Under the pieces are notes generated by a model that saw nothing but the letters and a program-made list of their open reading frames with translations, did no database searches and was not told where the DNA came from. The position numbers were made by a program, and so were the translations under genes. Positions 17,089 through 27,985 of a stretch of 64,000 nucleotides of DNA are shown one piece after another. This DNA comes from Rheinheimera pacifica. GTDB lineage: Bacteria; Pseudomonadota; Gammaproteobacteria; Enterobacterales; Alteromonadaceae. The stretch lies in NCBI RefSeq assembly GCF_024809855.1, contig NZ_JANUEM010000002.1, positions 62,001 to 126,000 of the forward strand. Reading direction: 5' to 3'. Numbering within the stretch: the first letter of the stretch is position 1; each line of letters starts with the position of its first letter.

Positions 17089-18087
17089 TTAGTCAGCTAA
17101 ATGTTTTAATAGCACCTGATGAAACTCCTGTTCAGCTTCTACCTGGGGTGAGTGGCCCAGTTCAGGTAGTTCCACCAGCGTCGCCCGCATGGCTTTAGCA
17201 GCGGCCTGACCCAGTTGTGGGTAGTTACCCAGTTTAGCTGCCAGCTCTTTACTGGCGCGGTTGGCGCCTGGTGCGGTGCGATCTTTTCCGCCAATAATCA
17301 GTACTGCCGGTACGCGGATATTGGCAAACTCATGTACTACCGGCTGGGTAAATATCATCTCAGAGGTTTGCGCCTGGTTCATTGCCACTATGTTTTTACC
17401 TGCGCCTGCGTAAAGCCCGGCCTGCATATTTACCCATTGCTCATACTCCGGTTTCCAGTTGCCGTCGTAATAAAACTTCAGCTGATACGCTTTAATACTG
17501 TCGAAGCTGGTTTTTAGTTCGTTAGCGTACAGGGCGTCAATAGTGGCATAAGGCACGCCTTCAGCCTGCCAGTCTTCCAGCCCGATAGGGTTAACCAGCA
17601 CAATTTTTTCCACGTTTTGTGGGTATTGCAGCGCATAACGCGCGGTGAGCATACCGCCCATAGAATGGCCGATAACAACCGGCCGGGTAACCCCAATACT
17701 GTTTAGTAAACTGTGCGTATTAGCGGCTAATTGTGCCAAACTAAACTGATATCCCTGTGGCTTGCTGGATTTACAAAAACCGATCTGATCAGGCACTACC
17801 ACGCGGTAACCTTGGCCGGTCAGTACCTTTATACTGGCTTGCCAGGTGGCGGCACAAAAGTTTTTGCCGTGCAATAGTACGGCGGTTTTGCCGTTAGCTG
17901 TTGTCACAGGAGCAATATCCATATAGGCCATTTCCAGCTTCTGGCCCTGGGTTAACAACGGGTAGTTTTTTACCTCAAACGGATAGTCAAAGCCCTCAAG
18001 GCGTGGGCCATAAGAGGTTTGGGCAAATGCCGGTGCAGAAAAAACATAAGCCATAGCCGTGGCAACAATAGCCGTGAAAATACGCAT
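17089..18087 (-). CDS. Secreted alpha/beta-fold hydrolase
   Basis: A 332-residue protein with a clear Sec signal peptide (cut after VFSAPAFA). The oxyanion-hole segment is AVLLHGKNFCAATW, the nucleophile elbow is VIGHSMGGML, the acid is probably the Asp in VLIIGGKDRTAPG, and the catalytic His is in LPELGHSPQVEAE. The fold resembles epoxide hydrolase/haloperoxidase-like enzymes; the substrate cannot be read from the sequence. It is monocistronic, with its own terminator, and divergent from the RND efflux operon across 218 bp in which no operator was recognised. Confidence 0.88.
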   Translation of the reverse strand: MRIFTAIVATAMAYVFSAPAFAQTSYGPRLEGFDYPFEVKNYPLLTQGQKLEMAYMDIAPVTTANGKTAVLLHGKNFCAATWQASIKVLTGQGYRVVVPDQIGFCKSSKPQGYQFSLAQLAANTHSLLNSIGVTRPVVIGHSMGGMLTARYALQYPQNVEKIVLVNPIGLEDWQAEGVPYATIDALYANELKTSFDSIKAYQLKFYYDGNWKPEYEQWVNMQAGLYAGAGKNIVAMNQAQTSEMIFTQPVVHEFANIRVPAVLIIGGKDRTAPGANRASKELAAKLGNYPQLGQAAAKAMRATLVELPELGHSPQVEAEQEFHQVLLKHLAD

Positions 18088-18305
18088 AAATTGTTCCTGT
18101 TTTGTTTTAACACCATTTGAGTGTAAATAAAAACACCGTTATTGCCTAATCTGGTACTGCAGTTAAGTTATTTAACGCGCTAAAGCAGTGTTCTGCCGAA
18201 ATGCCGGCAATCTTTACCTAATCTTGACGTTTACCGCGTTGAGCCAATGTTAACGCTAACTTATAGTAAGCGCGGATTTTACTCAGGTTACAGGAATTAC
18301 GGAAA

Positions 18306-19463
18306 ATGGCGTTGCTGAAGAAACCTTTGCTGGTAGCAGGTGTAGTGGTGGTAGTTGCAACTGCAGCTTATTTTTTATGGCCAAAAACCGGTAGCCCCAC
18401 AGCAGCAGCGCCTGCCAGGCAAATGAACCCCTGGGCGATGCCGGTTCCGGTGCGGGTAGTCACGGCCGATGCTGCCGATTTACGGGTACAAATAAAAACC
18501 ATTGGTACGGTTACGCCACTAAATACGGTAGTAGTGCAAAGCCGGGTAACCGGAACACTGCAGCAAGTTGCTTTTACTGAGGGCGACAAGGTTACACAGG
18601 GCCAGTTGCTGGCAGAAATTGAACAGGCCGATTATCAAATTCAACTGGCGCAAGCTCAGGGCCAACTGGAGCAAAATCTGGCACAGCTAAAAAATGCTGA
18701 AGCGGATTTACAGCTGTATAGCAAACTGCGCGAGCAAAGCTCTATTTCGGCGCAGCAGTACAATCAGCAGCAGGCGTTGGTTGCACAGCTCAAAGGGACA
18801 ATAAAATCGAATCAGGCACAGATTGATGCCGCCAAACTACAATTGTCTTACACCCGTATTCATGCGCCTATCAGCGGACGTTTGGGGCTGCGCCGGGTTG
18901 ATCCGGGTAACCTTATTCAGGCCAATAATACCGAAGGGTTGGTCACTATTACGCAAAGCTCACCTATTGCAGTGTTGTTTGCGATTCCTGAAAGCCAGTT
19001 ACAACAGGTACGCGAGGCCGTGCGCCGGGGTGAAAGCTTAACGGTAGAAGCCTGGGACAGATCTGAGCGGCAGTTACTCAGCCAGGGGGCACTTACGACA
19101 CTGGATAACCAGATTGATGCCGCTACCGGCACACTACGGCTAAAAGCGGAATTTGCTAACGGGCAGGAAGAGTTGTTCCCTAACCAGTTTGTCAATGTCA
19201 GGCTGAATGTAGCGGTGCAGCAAGGCGCGGTAACTATTCCGCAAGATGCGGTGCAGTATGGCTCTGCCGGTAATTATGTGTATGTGATTGAGCAAAACAA
19301 AGCGCAAATCCGCCAGGTTAAACTGGGCGCTACAGATAACGGCCTGGTCGCGGTGGAAGATGGCCTGCAAACCGGGGATCTGGTGGTACTGGAAGGGCTG
19401 GACAGATTAAGGCCGGGCCGTGCAGTTGAGGTGATTACCGACCAGCCGGTTCCGGCCGGTTAA
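18306..19463 (+). CDS. RND efflux periplasmic adaptor (MdtA-like)
   Basis: A 385-residue membrane fusion protein. An N-terminal anchor helix (about residues 8-24) is followed by the split lipoyl domain (VVQSRVTGTLQQVAFTEGDKVTQGQLLAEIE), an alpha-helical hairpin rich in Gln and Ala, then YTRIHAPISGRLGLRRVDPGNLI and the beta-barrel and membrane-proximal domains. It links an inner-membrane RND pump to an outer-membrane channel. It is the first gene of a three-gene operon with two different permeases, the arrangement of MdtABC. No TolC-type gene is next to it, so a TolC encoded elsewhere is expected. Confidence 0.92.
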   Translation: MALLKKPLLVAGVVVVVATAAYFLWPKTGSPTAAAPARQMNPWAMPVPVRVVTADAADLRVQIKTIGTVTPLNTVVVQSRVTGTLQQVAFTEGDKVTQGQLLAEIEQADYQIQLAQAQGQLEQNLAQLKNAEADLQLYSKLREQSSISAQQYNQQQALVAQLKGTIKSNQAQIDAAKLQLSYTRIHAPISGRLGLRRVDPGNLIQANNTEGLVTITQSSPIAVLFAIPESQLQQVREAVRRGESLTVEAWDRSERQLLSQGALTTLDNQIDAATGTLRLKAEFANGQEELFPNQFVNVRLNVAVQQGAVTIPQDAVQYGSAGNYVYVIEQNKAQIRQVKLGATDNGLVAVEDGLQTGDLVVLEGLDRLRPGRAVEVITDQPVPAG

Positions 19464-19472
19464 GGGGCGGTA

Positions 19473-22400
19473 ATGAATTTATCCCGTCCTTTTATACTGC
19501 GGCCTGTTGCTACGTCGCTATTAATGCTGGCGATACTTATAGCCGGTATTCTCAGTTGGCGGCAGTTGCCGGTAGCTGCATTACCGCAGGTAGATTACCC
19601 TATTATTCAGGTGTTTAGTTTTAACCCCGGTGCCAGCCCCGACATTATGGCACGTACCGTTACCGCACCGCTGGAGCGGCGGCTGGGGCAAATTCCCGGC
19701 TTAAAGCAAATGTCATCCAGCAGTTCAGCCGGTGCATCGGTTATTACATTGCAGTTTGCGTTGGTAGTGGATATGGGCGTAGCCGAGCAGGAAGTACAGG
19801 CAGCCATTAACACTGCTGCGTCATTGTTGCCATCTGACTTGCCTACACCACCGGTGTATCGCAAAGTAAACCCGGCCGATGCGCCTATTCTTACGCTTGC
19901 CATCACGTCTGATACGCTGCGCTTGCCTCAGGTATACGACTTAGTTGACACCCGGATGGCGCAAAAGCTGGCGCAGTTGCCCGGCGTAGGCATGGTAAGC
20001 CTGGCCGGTGGTCAGCGCCCGGCGATAAGGGTTAAAGCCAACCCGGCCGCACTGGCCAATATGGATTTAAGCCTGGAAAACCTGCGCAGCGCCATTGCCG
20101 CCGCCAACACTAACCAACCTAAGGGCAGCTTTGATGGCCCGTTTCGCTCTACTATGCTCGATGCCAATGATCAGATCCGTGATATAGCCGAATATCAGCA
20201 ACTGATTATTGCCTGGCGTGACAATGCGCCGGTGCGGCTGGCAGATGTAGCCACGGTAGAGCAAGGTGCCGAAGACCGTTTTCTGGCGGCCTGGGCAAAT
20301 GAGCAGCCGGCTGTACTGCTGAATATTCAGCGCCAGCCCGGCGCAAACGTTATCGAGGTCGCCGACAGAGTACAGGCGCTACTGCCGCAGCTTACCTCCA
20401 CCATGCCGGCGGCGGTAAATGTAACAGTATTAACCGACCGTACCCTGAGTATCCGGGCTTCGGTACGTGATGTACAAAAAGAACTGATTTTTGCGGTTTG
20501 CCTAGTGATCCTGGTGACCTTTGTGTTTTTGCGTACTATACCGGCCACTATTATTCCCAGCCTGGCAGTACCGTTATCACTTATTGGTACTTTTGCTGTC
20601 ATGTTGCTGCTGGATTTTTCGGTAAACAACCTGACGCTAATGGCTCTGACGATTGCAACCGGTTTTGTGGTGGATGATGCCATTGTGATGCTGGAAAACA
20701 TAGCCCGACACCGCGAGCAGGGTGCCTCGCCGATGGAGGCTGCGCTTAAAGGTGCGAAAGAAATTGGCTTCACACTGATTTCATTAACTTTTTCTCTTGT
20801 TGCTGTGTTGATCCCGCTGCTGTTTATGGCCGATGTAGTAGGCCGGTTGTTTTATGAATTTGCCGTTACTCTGACCGTAGCAATACTGATTTCATTAGTG
20901 GTGTCGTTAACCCTTACGCCTATGCTGTGTGCCCATATGCTAACCGCACTGCCACCGCACGAGGATAAAGATAACCCTGGTACTATGCAGCGGGTAATTA
21001 ACGCCTATGGCCGAGCGTTGCAGTGGGTGCTGCGCCATCAGCGGCTGGCCATGGCCAGTATGCTGGCAACGGTAGCCCTGACAGCCGGTTTGTATATGAT
21101 GGTGCCTAAAGGGTTTTTCCCGGTGCAGGATAGCGGTGTAATACAAATTATCACCGAGGCGCCGCAGGATATTTCGTTTCAGGCTATGGCGCAGCGTCAG
21201 CAACAACTGGCGGCGAATATTCTGCAGCATAGTGACGTTAGCAGCCTGTCGTCTTTTATCGGCGTAGATGGCAATAACAACAGTATTAACAGTGGCCGTA
21301 TTCTGGTGAACCTGAAACCGCATGGTGAGCGCAGTGCATCGGCGGTGCAAATAATACATCAGCTGGAGCAACAGGTGCTGGCTGTGCCCGGTATTAAGGG
21401 CTGGTTCCAGCCGGTGCAGGAGCTTAGCATCGAAGACAGAGTAAGCCGTACCCAGTATCAGTTCAGCCTGAGCACGCCAGACCATGAAATGTTAAGTCTG
21501 TGGTTACCGGAGGTATTCAGTGCCTTGCAGCAACGGCCTGAGTTGTCAGAGGTGGCACATGATTTTCAGCAGCAGGGGTTACAGGCTTATATCGATATTG
21601 ACCGCACAGCCGCTGCCAGGCTTGGCCTCACAGTGGCACAAATAAGCTCGGTATTGCAAAGTGCTTACAGCCAGCGGCAGGTTTCAACCCTGTTTACCCA
21701 GGCTAATCAGTACCGCATCGTGCTGGAGGCTGATCCGGCACAGGTTACCGGCATAGATGCGCTGGATAAACTGTACCTTACCAGTAGTAGTGGTGCCACA
21801 GTACCGTTATCAGCCGTGGCCACGGTAAGCCAGCGGCCGGCCCGCGTGCTGATTAACCAGCAGGGGCAGTTTCCGGCTATAACGCTGTCGTTTAATCTGG
21901 CCCCCGGCTATTCGCTGGGTGAGGCAGTTGCCGCCATTGAGCAGGTGCAGCAACAACTGCAACTGCCGCCTGAAGTTGAGCTAACGTTTCAGGGCGCGGC
22001 CGAAGCATTCCGGGCGTCGCTTAGCAACACGCTGTGGTTAGTGCTGGCGGCTATCGTTACCATGTATATAGTGTTGGGTATTTTGTATGAAAGCCTGATC
22101 CACCCGATAACCATTTTATCTACGTTGCCCTCTGCTACGGTGGGTGCCTTACTGGCTTTACTGATTACCGGCCAGCCGCTGGATCTTATTGCAGTGATCG
22201 GCATAGTACTGCTGATTGGCCTGGTAAAGAAAAACGGCATTATGATGGTCGATTTTGCGCTCGATGCGCAGCGTAACCAGGGCTTAACGCCTGATGACGC
22301 GATTTATCAGGCGGCGTTGATGCGGTTCCGGCCTATTCTGATGACCACTTTAGCGGCCTTATTTGGTGCTATACCACTGATGCTGGGTACAGGTTCCGGT

Positions 22401-22556
22401 GCCGAGTTGCGCCAGCCGCTGGGGCTGGTAATGGTAGGCGGTTTAATGGTAAGTCAGGTACTTACCCTGTTTACCACGCCGGTGGTGTACCTGTGGTTTG
22501 ACCGCCTGTTCAGCAAGCGCAAACCGGCAATGCAGGCAGAGGCAACCGCAGTATGA
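19473..22556 (+). CDS. RND efflux permease 1 (MdtB-like, HAE-1 group)
   Basis: A 1027-residue pump with 12 helices and two large periplasmic loops. It opens with the conserved [20 protein letters not shown] and carries the proton-relay aspartate pair in TM4 ([17 protein letters not shown]). Close repeats of the first half appear in the second ([21 protein letters not shown]). It uses the proton gradient to export amphipathic compounds, in MdtBC as a mixed trimer with the next gene product. It starts 9 bp after the adaptor and its stop overlaps the next start by 4 bp (ATGA), so the two are translationally coupled. Confidence 0.93.
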   Translation: MNLSRPFILRPVATSLLMLAILIAGILSWRQLPVAALPQVDYPIIQVFSFNPGASPDIMARTVTAPLERRLGQIPGLKQMSSSSSAGASVITLQFALVVDMGVAEQEVQAAINTAASLLPSDLPTPPVYRKVNPADAPILTLAITSDTLRLPQVYDLVDTRMAQKLAQLPGVGMVSLAGGQRPAIRVKANPAALANMDLSLENLRSAIAAANTNQPKGSFDGPFRSTMLDANDQIRDIAEYQQLIIAWRDNAPVRLADVATVEQGAEDRFLAAWANEQPAVLLNIQRQPGANVIEVADRVQALLPQLTSTMPAAVNVTVLTDRTLSIRASVRDVQKELIFAVCLVILVTFVFLRTIPATIIPSLAVPLSLIGTFAVMLLLDFSVNNLTLMALTIATGFVVDDAIVMLENIARHREQGASPMEAALKGAKEIGFTLISLTFSLVAVLIPLLFMADVVGRLFYEFAVTLTVAILISLVVSLTLTPMLCAHMLTALPPHEDKDNPGTMQRVINAYGRALQWVLRHQRLAMASMLATVALTAGLYMMVPKGFFPVQDSGVIQIITEAPQDISFQAMAQRQQQLAANILQHSDVSSLSSFIGVDGNNNSINSGRILVNLKPHGERSASAVQIIHQLEQQVLAVPGIKGWFQPVQELSIEDRVSRTQYQFSLSTPDHEMLSLWLPEVFSALQQRPELSEVAHDFQQQGLQAYIDIDRTAAARLGLTVAQISSVLQSAYSQRQVSTLFTQANQYRIVLEADPAQVTGIDALDKLYLTSSSGATVPLSAVATVSQRPARVLINQQGQFPAITLSFNLAPGYSLGEAVAAIEQVQQQLQLPPEVELTFQGAAEAFRASLSNTLWLVLAAIVTMYIVLGILYESLIHPITILSTLPSATVGALLALLITGQPLDLIAVIGIVLLIGLVKKNGIMMVDFALDAQRNQGLTPDDAIYQAALMRFRPILMTTLAALFGAIPLMLGTGSGAELRQPLGLVMVGGLMVSQVLTLFTTPVVYLWFDRLFSKRKPAMQAEATAV

Positions 22557-25500
22557 ACCTGGCACAGCCCTTTATTCAACGGCCGGTAGCCAGCTCGTTA
22601 CTGGCCAGCGCTATTTTACTGCTGGGTTTATTAAGCTGGCGTTTATTACCGGTATCGCCGTTACCTGCTATTGATTTTCCAATGATTGTTGTTACCGCCA
22701 GTTTGCCCGGTGCCAGCCCTGAGAGCATGGCTGCAACGGTGGCAACACCGCTGGAGCGGGCACTTGGCAGTATTTCCGGTATCCGGCGCATCAGTTCGTC
22801 CAGCAGCCAGGGGTCTACTCAGGTACGGCTGGAATTTGAATTGCAGCGCAATGTTGATGATGCCGCCCGCGAAGTGCAGGCTGCTATTAATGCTGCCCGT
22901 GGCCAGTTACCCGCAGGTATGCCGGGTAACCCGGTTTACCGCAAGTTTAACCCGTCACAGGCACCGATAATGGCGCTGGCGCTAAGCTCAGGCCATCTGG
23001 CAGGCAGTGTGTTGTACGACAACGCCTCTACCGTGCTGGCACAAAAACTGGCACAAATTACCGGCGTAGGCGAGGTAGAGGTAAGTGGCTCCTCGTTGCC
23101 TGCGGTGCGGGTACAGCTTAACCCCGGTATGCTGGCGCACTACGGTGTGGCACTGGATGAAGTGCGCGCCGCCATCAGTAGTGTTAATGCTTCAGTGCCG
23201 CTTGGCGTACTGGAAAGCGATAGCCATCGCTGGCAACTGGCTACCAGTGAAACCTTACGTCAGGCTGCCGACTACCAAAACCTGATTATTAAATACATTA
23301 ACGGTGCGCCAATCCGGCTGTCAGATGTGGCGCTGGTAACAGATTCCACCGAAAACCGTTACAGCGCCGGTTTTCACAACGACAAAGATGCAGTGATCCT
23401 GCTGGTAAGCCGGCGTACCGGTGCCAATATTGTTGAAACGATCGATGCAATCTATCAGCAACTGCCGTTGTTGCAGGCGCTGACCCCGGCCGGAGCTGAT
23501 TTAGCTGTGGTGATGGATCGCAGCCCGGTGATCCGCGCTACGCTGGCGGAAGCGCAGGTTAGCCTGCTGATCGCTGCCGTGCTGGTGGTGCTGGTGGTTT
23601 GGGCATTTCTTGGCAGTTTACGCACGGCGCTGATCCCCAGTCTCACCATACCCATATCGCTGATTGGCGCTTTTACCGTAATGTACCTGTGTGGTTTTTC
23701 ACTGAACAACTTATCGGTAATGGCCCTGATAGTTGCCACCGGCCTGGTGGTGGATGATGCCATCGTGGTGGTAGAAAATATTAAACGCCATTTAGAGCGC
23801 GGTTTGTCGCCGCTGCAAGCTGCCAGACAGGGCGTGGCAGAAGTAGGTTTTACCCTGCTGGCAATGAACCTGGCACTGATAGTTATTTTTCTGTCCATTT
23901 TATTTATGGGCGGCCTGGTAGAGCGGCTGTTTCGCGAGTTCTCAATTACGCTGGTGGCTGCAATGGTTATTTCGTTGCTGGTGTCATTAACTCTTACGCC
24001 CAGTATGTCAGCACTGATGTTAAAAGCCGCGCCGCTGGCACAGCAGAAACAAGGGCTGTTTTACCGTTTTGGTCAGGGTTACCGGCGCAGCATTGATATT
24101 GGCCTGAACCATTATCGCTGGCTGTTATTAGCGTTGGTGTTGCTGTTTGCCGCCAGTGGTTGGTTATACAGCAAACTACCGTCTGGCTTACTGCCAGAGC
24201 AGGATACCGGCCAATTGAATGGCTTTGTACGCGGTGATGATGGTGCTTCCTTTCAGATGATGCAGCCAAAAATAGAAGCGTTTCGTCAGTTTGTTCTGCA
24301 AGACCCTGCTGTAGCCGATGTTACCGGTTCCAGCGGCGGCACCAGTGGTGTCAGTAATTCATGGATGCGGGTGCGGTTAAAGCCGCTGGCCGAACGTCAG
24401 ATTTCTGCCCGCGCTGTGGTTGACCGGCTGCGGGCTAATGCACCCAAGGTGCCGGGCGGCATTTTGTTTATGAATGTTGATCAGGATATTCGCTTGTCTT
24501 CGCCCTTTAGCCGCAGTGATTACGAAGTACAGCTGCTATCCGACGATCTGGCATTGCTGCGCCAGTGGGGTAAAAAAGTTGGCGAAAAACTACAGGAATT
24601 ACCTGCGCTGGTTGATGTGAATACGCCAGGCGGTGAGGATGCGCAGCAAATTGAACTGCATATCGACCGAGAAGCCGCACAACGGCTGGGTGTTGATATG
24701 CGTACTGTGGCCACACTACTGAATAATTCTTTCTCACAGCGTCAGATTGCCACCTTATATGATCAACAAAACCAGTACCGTATCGTAATGGAACTGATGC
24801 CTGGTTACACCGCCCAACCAGAGGTGTTGCAGCAATTGCAGATTATTACCAGTGACGGCCGGCAGATACCGCTATCGGCTATTGCCAGTTACCGCTATGG
24901 TTTGGTTAATGACAGAGTACAGCACGACGGCCAGTTTGCTTCAGTTAACATCGGCTACGGCCTTGGACCGGATACCACTATGGAACAGGCATCAGCGGCC
25001 ATCGATCAGGCACTGGCAGAGCTGATGGTGCCCGGTGCTATTCATGCGATAAGCGGCGAGAACCAGCGCAATGCAATGTTTAAAAGCAGCGATCAAACCT
25101 GGCTGATTATCGGCGTGATAGTGGCAGTGTACCTGTTGCTGGGCATATTGTACGAAAGCCTGCTGCAACCGCTGACTATACTGTCAACTTTGCCCTGTGC
25201 CGGGCTTGGGGCATTGCTGGCGCTGTATCTTACTAACAGTGATTTTAATTTAATTGCGCTGCTGGGCCTGTTTTTACTGATTGGCATCGTTATGAAAAAC
25301 GCCATTTTACTGGTCGATTTTGCTCTGGCTGCCGAACGTAACCAGGGTTTATCGCCCCAGGAAGCCGTTGCGCAGGCTGCCAGGCAGCGGCTGCGGCCTA
25401 TTTTAATGACAAACTTTGCTGCGCTGCTCGGGGCTTTACCATTGTTGTTGGGGGTAGGCGAAGGCTCTGAGCTGCGCCAGCCGCTGGGTATTACCATAGT

Positions 25501-25621
25501 AGGCGGTTTACTGGTAAGCCAGATCCTCACGCTTTACACCACCCCGGCAGTATATCTGCTGATCAGCAAGTGCCGTAAAAGCCCGGTACGCACTAAGGCT
25601 GTAACCTCAGCAGCGGGTTAA
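22553..25621 (+). CDS. RND efflux permease 2 (MdtC-like, HAE-1 group)
   Basis: A 1022-residue paralogue of the preceding pump. It starts with [20 protein letters not shown], has the TM4 proton-relay motif [19 protein letters not shown] and the second-half motif [20 protein letters not shown]. Both permeases keep the relay aspartates, so neither looks inactive. The ATGA overlap with permease 1 supports equal production and a hetero-oligomeric pump as in MdtBC. A strong hairpin terminator follows at 25643. Confidence 0.93.
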   Translation: MNLAQPFIQRPVASSLLASAILLLGLLSWRLLPVSPLPAIDFPMIVVTASLPGASPESMAATVATPLERALGSISGIRRISSSSSQGSTQVRLEFELQRNVDDAAREVQAAINAARGQLPAGMPGNPVYRKFNPSQAPIMALALSSGHLAGSVLYDNASTVLAQKLAQITGVGEVEVSGSSLPAVRVQLNPGMLAHYGVALDEVRAAISSVNASVPLGVLESDSHRWQLATSETLRQAADYQNLIIKYINGAPIRLSDVALVTDSTENRYSAGFHNDKDAVILLVSRRTGANIVETIDAIYQQLPLLQALTPAGADLAVVMDRSPVIRATLAEAQVSLLIAAVLVVLVVWAFLGSLRTALIPSLTIPISLIGAFTVMYLCGFSLNNLSVMALIVATGLVVDDAIVVVENIKRHLERGLSPLQAARQGVAEVGFTLLAMNLALIVIFLSILFMGGLVERLFREFSITLVAAMVISLLVSLTLTPSMSALMLKAAPLAQQKQGLFYRFGQGYRRSIDIGLNHYRWLLLALVLLFAASGWLYSKLPSGLLPEQDTGQLNGFVRGDDGASFQMMQPKIEAFRQFVLQDPAVADVTGSSGGTSGVSNSWMRVRLKPLAERQISARAVVDRLRANAPKVPGGILFMNVDQDIRLSSPFSRSDYEVQLLSDDLALLRQWGKKVGEKLQELPALVDVNTPGGEDAQQIELHIDREAAQRLGVDMRTVATLLNNSFSQRQIATLYDQQNQYRIVMELMPGYTAQPEVLQQLQIITSDGRQIPLSAIASYRYGLVNDRVQHDGQFASVNIGYGLGPDTTMEQASAAIDQALAELMVPGAIHAISGENQRNAMFKSSDQTWLIIGVIVAVYLLLGILYESLLQPLTILSTLPCAGLGALLALYLTNSDFNLIALLGLFLLIGIVMKNAILLVDFALAAERNQGLSPQEAVAQAARQRLRPILMTNFAALLGALPLLLGVGEGSELRQPLGITIVGGLLVSQILTLYTTPAVYLLISKCRKSPVRTKAVTSAAG

Positions 25622-25642
25622 GTAGTTAAAACCCTGCCGGTT

Positions 25643-25677
25643 GCCATCAGGCAGCCGGTGCCTGCGATGGCTTTTTT
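25643..25677 (+). terminator. Rho-independent terminator of the RND operon
   Basis: GCCATCAGGCA pairs with TGCCTGCGATGGC (one small bulge) around a short loop, followed by TTTTTT. Confidence 0.8.
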
Positions 25678-25789
25678 ACCGGTGAACCGGTAAATTTTTC
25701 TGCATCGCGCTTATATTGCTGTTTTAGTTTTTTTGCCATACCCCATTCAAACCTTTAAATATCAATAACATAACATGCACTCTAAAAGC

Positions 25790-25805
25790 TGGCATGTTAC
25801 TGGCT
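25790..25805 (+). promoter_or_regulatory. Sigma-54-like promoter of the DUF1328 gene
   Basis: TGGCAT-GTTAC-TGGCT has the -24 GG and -12 GC doublets separated by the required 10 bp. The start codon is 52 bp further on. A sigma-54 activator is encoded at 27986-29332. The -12 element differs from the consensus TTGCA/T in one base. Confidence 0.5.
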
Positions 25806-25856
25806 ATATTCCTACTGACAATTGACCCTGTGCATATTGCACATAAGGAGAACATT

Positions 25857-26033
25857 ATGTTGGGCTGGGCATTAACATTCTTAATTATCGCACTTATTGC
25901 CGCTGTACTGGGCTTTGGTGGTATTGCGGGTGCAGCTGCAGGTATAGCTAAAGTTATATTCTTTATCTTTATCGTGCTGTTAGTTATTTCATTATTAGCA
26001 GGCGCTTTACGCGGTAAAACGCCAAGGTTGTAA
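25857..26033 (+). CDS. DUF1328 small membrane protein (YtjA-like)
   Basis: A 58-residue protein with two membrane helices: [19 protein letters not shown], then a glycine/alanine-rich turn [12 protein letters not shown], then [19 protein letters not shown] and a basic tail. This is the DUF1328/YtjA family, of unknown function, often stress induced. The start at 25857 is set by AAGGAG just upstream; the frame is open to 25794 but that stretch contains the promoter-like elements. A small lipoprotein gene follows after 23 bp, probably in the same operon. Confidence 0.85.
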   Translation: MLGWALTFLIIALIAAVLGFGGIAGAAAGIAKVIFFIFIVLLVISLLAGALRGKTPRL

Positions 26034-26056
26034 GTGGTAAAAAGAGGAAATGTAGT

Positions 26057-26251
26057 ATGACAATAACTAACGTATTATTCCGTTTGATGTTGGTAACAGC
26101 GCTGGTATTTTCTGTCGTAGCATGTGAAAAAAATAATGCTGAAGAGGCTGGCGAGAAAATTGATGAAGTGGTTACTGACGTAGGTAACAAAGTGGAAGAT
26201 TTATGTGAGGATGTCAAAGACAAAGCTGATGCTAAAGACAAAGATTGTTAA
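26057..26251 (+). CDS. Small lipoprotein of unknown function
   Basis: A 64-residue precursor with a lipoprotein signal (lipobox VVAC around residues 20-23). The mature part, about 42 residues, is highly charged and helical (EEAGEKIDEVVTDVGNKVED) and resembles the amphipathic helices of other small stress proteins. No family was recognised beyond that. The mature protein carries two more cysteines, in EDLCEDVKD and at the C-terminus. It shares a transcription unit with the DUF1328 gene and is followed by a terminator. Confidence 0.75.
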   Translation: MTITNVLFRLMLVTALVFSVVACEKNNAEEAGEKIDEVVTDVGNKVEDLCEDVKDKADAKDKDC

Positions 26252-26260
26252 GCATATAAC

Positions 26261-26290
26261 GTAGCCGCCACAAGCGGCTGCGTTTGTTTT
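26261..26290 (+). terminator. Rho-independent terminator
   Basis: AGCCGC and GCGGCT form a 6-bp stem with loop CACAA, followed by a T-rich run (GTTTGTTTTATTT). It ends the DUF1328-lipoprotein unit. Confidence 0.65.
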
Positions 26291-26330
26291 ATTTGTCAGG
26301 CAGGCAACTTTGTCAGGAGTACAACCGGCT

Positions 26331-27980
26331 ATGAATATTGCTCTGTACTATGTGTTACTGGCATTACTGTTGGCTGTAGCCAGTTGGTTTGTACCCTACC
26401 TGTTGTTACAACTGGTATTAGCCTGGGCTGCGCTTTCGTTTCTGGTGGTCAGTTCTGCTTACTGGTTAAATACTGCAGCAGTATTTCGTAAACGCGGTAA
26501 TGGTAGCTTGCCTTGGTACAGCCGCTGGTTATTTATTCCTTTCTTGTTTAGTGCCAACTGTTATAACGTGCAGGCCAGACGCCGGGATAAAGTACCGCCA
26601 ATACAGCGGGTTAGTGGCGGGTTGTATCTTGGTGCCCGTTTAACTGCCGCCGATATGGAGCAGTTACACGCTGAGCAAATAACCGCTGTACTGGATGTTA
26701 CCGCCGAATTTGCTGCTTTGGACGAACTAAGCCAGTCTGATGACATTAGCTATCTGAATATTCCGGTGTTGGACCACGCCAGCCCCAGCCATACCCAGCT
26801 GCAGCAAGCGGTAAACTGGTTGCAACGGCAACGGGTTGCTGGCCGTAAAGTACTGGTGCACTGTGCACTGGGGCGTGGCCGTTCGGTGCTGGTACTGGCT
26901 GCCTTTTTACTTAGCCGACATAACAGCCGTAGTGCCGATAAGGCTGTAGCGTTGATCCGGCAGGTAAGGCATACCGCCCGGCTTAATAAACATCAGTTGG
27001 CAGCGCTGCGGAAATTTACCGACAATTACACTGAGCAAGGTCAGCAGCCGGTATGGCTGATTGCTAACCCCGCTGCCGGTGGTGGTAAGTGGGCAGATGC
27101 CGAAGCTGAGGTTGTCGATTTACTCTCGCCCTTTATGCAACTGAGCCTGCATATCAGCAGTAAAGATTGCACCGCGCGGCAACTGGCACAGCAGGCAAAA
27201 CAGGCTGGCTGTACCCTGGTTATTGCCTGCGGCGGTGATGGTACGGTAACCGAGGTTGCATCGGTACTGGTTGGTACTGAGATCCGTTTAGGCATTATTC
27301 CTCTGGGCACCACTAACGCTCTGAGCCATGCGTTGTGGGGTATAAGTGCCAAGATAATGCCGTTGCGTTCTGCTTGTCTGAACATTATTGAAGGTCAGAG
27401 CCGCGCTATAGATACGGCTCGTTGCAACGACAAATTAATGCTGTTGTTAGCCGGTGTGGGTTTTGAACAGCAAATGATTGAGGCAGCTGATCGCAGCAGT
27501 AAAGATCAGCTGGGCCAACTGGCGTACCTGAATGGTTTATGGCAGGCGGTACAGGCGAATCATATTCAGCAGCTATGGGTGCAATTTGATAATAAACCCG
27601 AGCAAGCGTTAGATACTGCCAGTCTTGTAATAGCCAACGCTGCCCCCCTTACAACGTTACTGGCACAGGGACACGGTGCGCCGGATTTAACAGATGGCAA
27701 ACTGGATATCACCTGGCTTACGGCCGACAACGCCGACAACAACGCCGTGTTGGGCCTGGCTGAGCTGGCGCTGGCAGGCTTAACCAACATCAGTCTTAAT
27801 GCGATCAGTCAGCACTGTAGTGCCCGGCAGATAAAAATTCGCCGGCAAGACGGACAACAGCTGCAGTATGTTATCGACGGTGAGTTATACAGTGACAGCG
27901 TACTGGATATCAGCGTTGTTCCGGCGTCATTGCAGGTAATGCTGGCCGACAGTCCTGACAGCCAGCAGGGCTCAGGTTGA
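26331..27980 (+). CDS. Dual-specificity phosphatase - diacylglycerol/lipid kinase fusion protein
   Basis: A 549-residue membrane protein with three parts. Residues 1-45 form two hydrophobic helices. Residues about 80-225 are a tyrosine/dual-specificity phosphatase domain with the full active-site loop VLVHCALGRGRSVLVL. Residues about 235-545 are a diacylglycerol-kinase catalytic domain, with the nucleotide site IANPAAGGGKW and ACGGDGTVTEVASVL and the LGIIPLGTTNALSHAL block. It may phosphorylate a membrane lipid and dephosphorylate a lipid or protein. The ATG at 26331 follows AGGAG; a TTG at 26310 lies before that signal and is less likely. It ends 5 bp from the convergent sigma-54 activator. 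Confidence 0.88.
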   Translation: MNIALYYVLLALLLAVASWFVPYLLLQLVLAWAALSFLVVSSAYWLNTAAVFRKRGNGSLPWYSRWLFIPFLFSANCYNVQARRRDKVPPIQRVSGGLYLGARLTAADMEQLHAEQITAVLDVTAEFAALDELSQSDDISYLNIPVLDHASPSHTQLQQAVNWLQRQRVAGRKVLVHCALGRGRSVLVLAAFLLSRHNSRSADKAVALIRQVRHTARLNKHQLAALRKFTDNYTEQGQQPVWLIANPAAGGGKWADAEAEVVDLLSPFMQLSLHISSKDCTARQLAQQAKQAGCTLVIACGGDGTVTEVASVLVGTEIRLGIIPLGTTNALSHALWGISAKIMPLRSACLNIIEGQSRAIDTARCNDKLMLLLAGVGFEQQMIEAADRSSKDQLGQLAYLNGLWQAVQANHIQQLWVQFDNKPEQALDTASLVIANAAPLTTLLAQGHGAPDLTDGKLDITWLTADNADNNAVLGLAELALAGLTNISLNAISQHCSARQIKIRRQDGQQLQYVIDGELYSDSVLDISVVPASLQVMLADSPDSQQGSG

Positions 27981-27985
27981 AGCGC

